Notes under the pieces: generated by a model
The model's input: only the letters and a program-made list of their open reading frames with translations
What the model was told of the DNA's origin: nothing
Databases searched by the model: none
Assembly: GCA_001797815.1 (NCBI GenBank)
Contig: MGQK01000064.1
Coordinates: 1,102 to 7,926, forward strand
Length of the DNA stretch: 6,825 nucleotides
Direction: 5' to 3'
Source of the DNA: Deltaproteobacteria bacterium RBG_13_61_14
GTDB lineage: Bacteria > RBG-13-61-14
Made by a program: the position numbers and the translations under genes
Part shown: piece after piece, positions 5,043-6,825 of the stretch
Numbering within the stretch: the first letter of the stretch is position 1
Layout of the letters: every line of letters starts with the position of its first letter

Positions 5043-6656
5043 TTATTTCCGATCCTGCTCCAGGTAAGGAGCAATCAGGTTTTCCGGCACCCGGGCGACC
5101 ATGCGCCAATATTTCCGGGCGGCGCGCTGGTTCAAGAGGTCATGGAGGCGCAAAGATTCGTATTCTGGATCGTTCAGGCGTTCCAGGGCTTTGGTCTCGC
5201 CCCGGATCGAGTAGTCATACAATGCCTGTCGGTATTTCCGGTTGGCGATCCGCTCCTCGACAAAGGCCAGGTATTTAAAGGTGGGCCAGAGCACCATGCC
5301 CAGGTAAGAGAGCCAAGGCAACTGCCGCTGATAGCTGAACGCTTTCCGAAAACCCTTGACCACCTGCTTCAACCGGAAGAATTCGTAGTAACAGCGGTTG
5401 ATCTCGTCAAATAATTCCAGCGGGGTCATCAACTTGGGATGATACACCACGTGTTCCACATCGTAGAGTTCCCAGTTCTTGGTAAAGATTCTCCCCTGGC
5501 GCTCGAGGTCTTCATAAAAAGGGGTGCCGGGAAAGGGGGTCAGGGGCATGAAGCCGGCCACATCAACATCTTCCTCAATGACGAAACGCAAGGTTTCCCG
5601 GATGGTGTCCACGGTATCGTAATCGGAGCCGAAGACCCAAAACCCGATGATGCCGATTTCACGCTCGTGCAGGTTCCTGATCGCCTGGCGGATTTTTTCC
5701 GGGGTCTGGCCTTTTTTCATGTAGTCCAGGGTCTGGGGATTGATGGACTCGAACCCGCAGGTGACGAGCAGGCAGTTGGTCCGTTGCATCAAGTCCAGCA
5801 TTTCTTTATCCAAGGCGGCGTCCACCCGCATCTGGGAATGCCAGCCGTAAGGCGGCACCAGGTTTTCGGTCGCGATCCGGTCGAGAAGCTGCTTGAAATA
5901 ATCGAGGTCACAAGCCAGCGAGTCGTCGAGAAAGAAGAGATGCCCTTGCGAGGGCCGCGGCCGGGTTTTCAGTTCTTCGATGACGTTGTCAATGCTTCGC
6001 GCGCGGAAACGTTGGCCAAAGACGCGGGTGACGGAGCAGAAGTTGCACGAAAAATTGCACCCGCGGGAGACCTGGGTGAAATAGATAAAGAAGTTGAACG
6101 GGTTCATCAGCACCTGTTCCCATCCATCAATCAGACGAAAATTGGGAAAGGGCACCGAATCCAGATTCTCGATGAAGGGCCGGGCCTGATTGTGAACTTG
6201 TTTTCCGCCCTCCCAGTACGATAGCCCCTTGATGGCCGAATAATCCGGTTGCGGGGCCCCCATTTCATTCACCAGTTCCGCCAGGGTCTCCTCGCCCTCG
6301 TTCCGGATCACAAAATCGGCGTGCTGGAGCGCCTCGGAGGGGTTGAGCGAGGCATGGACCCCGCCGATCACCACCGGCACGCCCTGTTCCCGCACCGCGC
6401 CGGCCAGGCGGTAGCCCTGGAGCGCGTCCATGGTCTGAATGGAAATGCCCACCAAGTCGGCCTCGGTCAGCTTGCGCAAGGGCACCGGCGCGATCCGCTC
6501 GTCAAACACCCGCACCTCATGCCCCTTGCTCATCAGGATCTCCGCCAGGATGGTCAGGCCCGAGTGGGCCGTGGCCAGCCCCGTCACCCGGTGGGTGGAT
6601 AAATTGCCCGAATAGCGCCGGGCTTGAGGATAAATCAGCCGGATCACCTTGCCCAT
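5043..6656 (-). CDS. B12-binding-domain radical SAM enzyme, substrate unknown
   Basis: A 537-aa protein with two recognised modules. Residues 1-150 form a cobalamin-binding Rossmann-like domain: LAEILMSKGHEVRVFDE (37-53), VVIGGVHASLNPSEAL (95-110) and RNEGEETLAELV (118-129). The classical DxHxxG cobalt ligand is not seen, as is common in radical SAM members. Residues 192-400 form the radical SAM barrel: SRGCNFSCNFC supplies the 4Fe-4S cysteines C200, C204 and C207, followed by FLDDSLACD (242-250), CGFES (300-304) and TPFPGTPFYEDL (373-384). The C-terminal region (about 430-537) is basic and helical with a hydrophobic stretch at 446-465, so membrane contact is possible. Family members do methylations, ring closures or C-C bond changes on lipids, pigments or secondary metabolites; the C-terminal extension recalls those acting on hopanoid or other lipids, but no hopanoid genes are nearby. 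Start ATG 6656 is supported by AGGTG (6669-6665) 8 bases upstream. The gene ends 154 bases before the SDR start. Confidence 0.92.
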   Translation of the reverse strand: MGKVIRLIYPQARRYSGNLSTHRVTGLATAHSGLTILAEILMSKGHEVRVFDERIAPVPLRKLTEADLVGISIQTMDALQGYRLAGAVREQGVPVVIGGVHASLNPSEALQHADFVIRNEGEETLAELVNEMGAPQPDYSAIKGLSYWEGGKQVHNQARPFIENLDSVPFPNFRLIDGWEQVLMNPFNFFIYFTQVSRGCNFSCNFCSVTRVFGQRFRARSIDNVIEELKTRPRPSQGHLFFLDDSLACDLDYFKQLLDRIATENLVPPYGWHSQMRVDAALDKEMLDLMQRTNCLLVTCGFESINPQTLDYMKKGQTPEKIRQAIRNLHEREIGIIGFWVFGSDYDTVDTIRETLRFVIEEDVDVAGFMPLTPFPGTPFYEDLERQGRIFTKNWELYDVEHVVYHPKLMTPLELFDEINRCYYEFFRLKQVVKGFRKAFSYQRQLPWLSYLGMVLWPTFKYLAFVEERIANRKYRQALYDYSIRGETKALERLNDPEYESLRLHDLLNQRAARKYWRMVARVPENLIAPYLEQDRK

Positions 6657-6664
6657 CGTTCCAT

Positions 6665-6669
6665 CACCT
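6665..6669 (-). promoter_or_regulatory. Ribosome binding site of the radical SAM gene
   Basis: AGGTG on the - strand lies 8 bases before ATG 6656. Good spacing supports this start. An ATG at 6664-6662 is out of frame. Confidence 0.55.
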
Positions 6670-6748
6670 ATCCTTCGCGCTCAAGCCTTCAGCCCGCTCC
6701 TTACGACCAGGCTAGACTCAATTTACCTCTCATTCAAGCGTCTTCGCG

Positions 6749-6802
6749 GGTGCCATTGGGTAGCCCACTCTTCCGCAGGAAGGGTGGGTTACTCCGGCAA
6801 CC
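6749..6802 (+). repeat. Long imperfect hairpin at the right window edge
   Basis: GTAGCCCACTCTTCC (6760-6774) pairs with GGAAGGGTGGGTTAC (6778-6792) around a GCA loop, giving 15 bp including two G-U pairs (T6769-G6783, G6763-T6789). It extends through G6759-T6793 and G6758-C6794. After an internal loop, TGCC (6751-6754) pairs with GGCA (6796-6799), and G6749/G6750 pair with C6801/C6802. The G-U pairs hold only in + strand RNA; on the - strand they become A-C mismatches. It lies upstream of and divergent from the radical SAM gene. It could be the end of a + strand transcript, a structured RNA or a dispersed palindromic repeat. Confidence 0.65.
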
Positions 6803-6825
6803 ACGAGTTGGCCAGCATTACCGCC

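Noticed and set aside
6712-6740. Possible promoter of the radical SAM gene (TTGAAT, 17 bases, TAGCCT on the - strand)
   Set aside because: The -10 matches the consensus at only 3 of 6 positions, too weak to report as a feature.

Overview
This is a GC-rich bacterial window holding six genes: two complete genes and one left-truncated gene on the + strand (about 1-2745), and three complete genes on the - strand (about 2901-6656). The two groups converge on a hairpin-dense gap at 2746-2900. No rRNA, tRNA, transposase, phage gene or CRISPR array is visible. High GC, Shine-Dalgarno starts, a sigma70-type promoter and a B12-dependent radical SAM enzyme fit a Gram-negative, perhaps uncultured lineage (Desulfobacterota, Omnitrophota, Acidobacteriota or similar). 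The sequence alone does not settle the phylum.

Left block (+). The tail of a left-handed beta-helix (hexapeptide) O-acyltransferase overlaps by 4 bases (ATGA) a class I SAM methyltransferase with a C-terminal coiled coil. After 15 bases comes a 448-aa protein that keeps the outline of the FAD-dependent amine oxidase/phytoene desaturase fold but has a damaged dinucleotide-binding site. The acyltransferase plus coiled-coil methyltransferase pairing is typical of surface-polysaccharide clusters that decorate sugars, so the window probably cuts into the end of such a cluster.

Right block (-). In transcription order: a B12-binding radical SAM protein (537 aa), a short-chain dehydrogenase/reductase resembling DHRS4-type carbonyl reductases (254 aa, with its own recognisable promoter and a strong ribosome binding site), and a 12-helix MFS transporter (389 aa). 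The SDR and MFS genes are 53 bases apart and probably share a transcript. No known pathway ties all three together.

Between genes. The most notable non-coding signal is a set of four short palindromes in all three gaps from 2746 to 5042. They share a GGGCG...CGCCC outer frame and an ATT-containing centre. The inner arms differ in every copy, yet each stays self-complementary. One sits in the predicted 5' leader of the SDR gene. A separate long hairpin of about 54 bases lies at the right edge; its G-U pairs form only in + strand RNA. I find no clear candidate for a wholly new multi-gene system. The palindrome family, the right-edge hairpin and the degenerate FAD-fold protein are the best leads.
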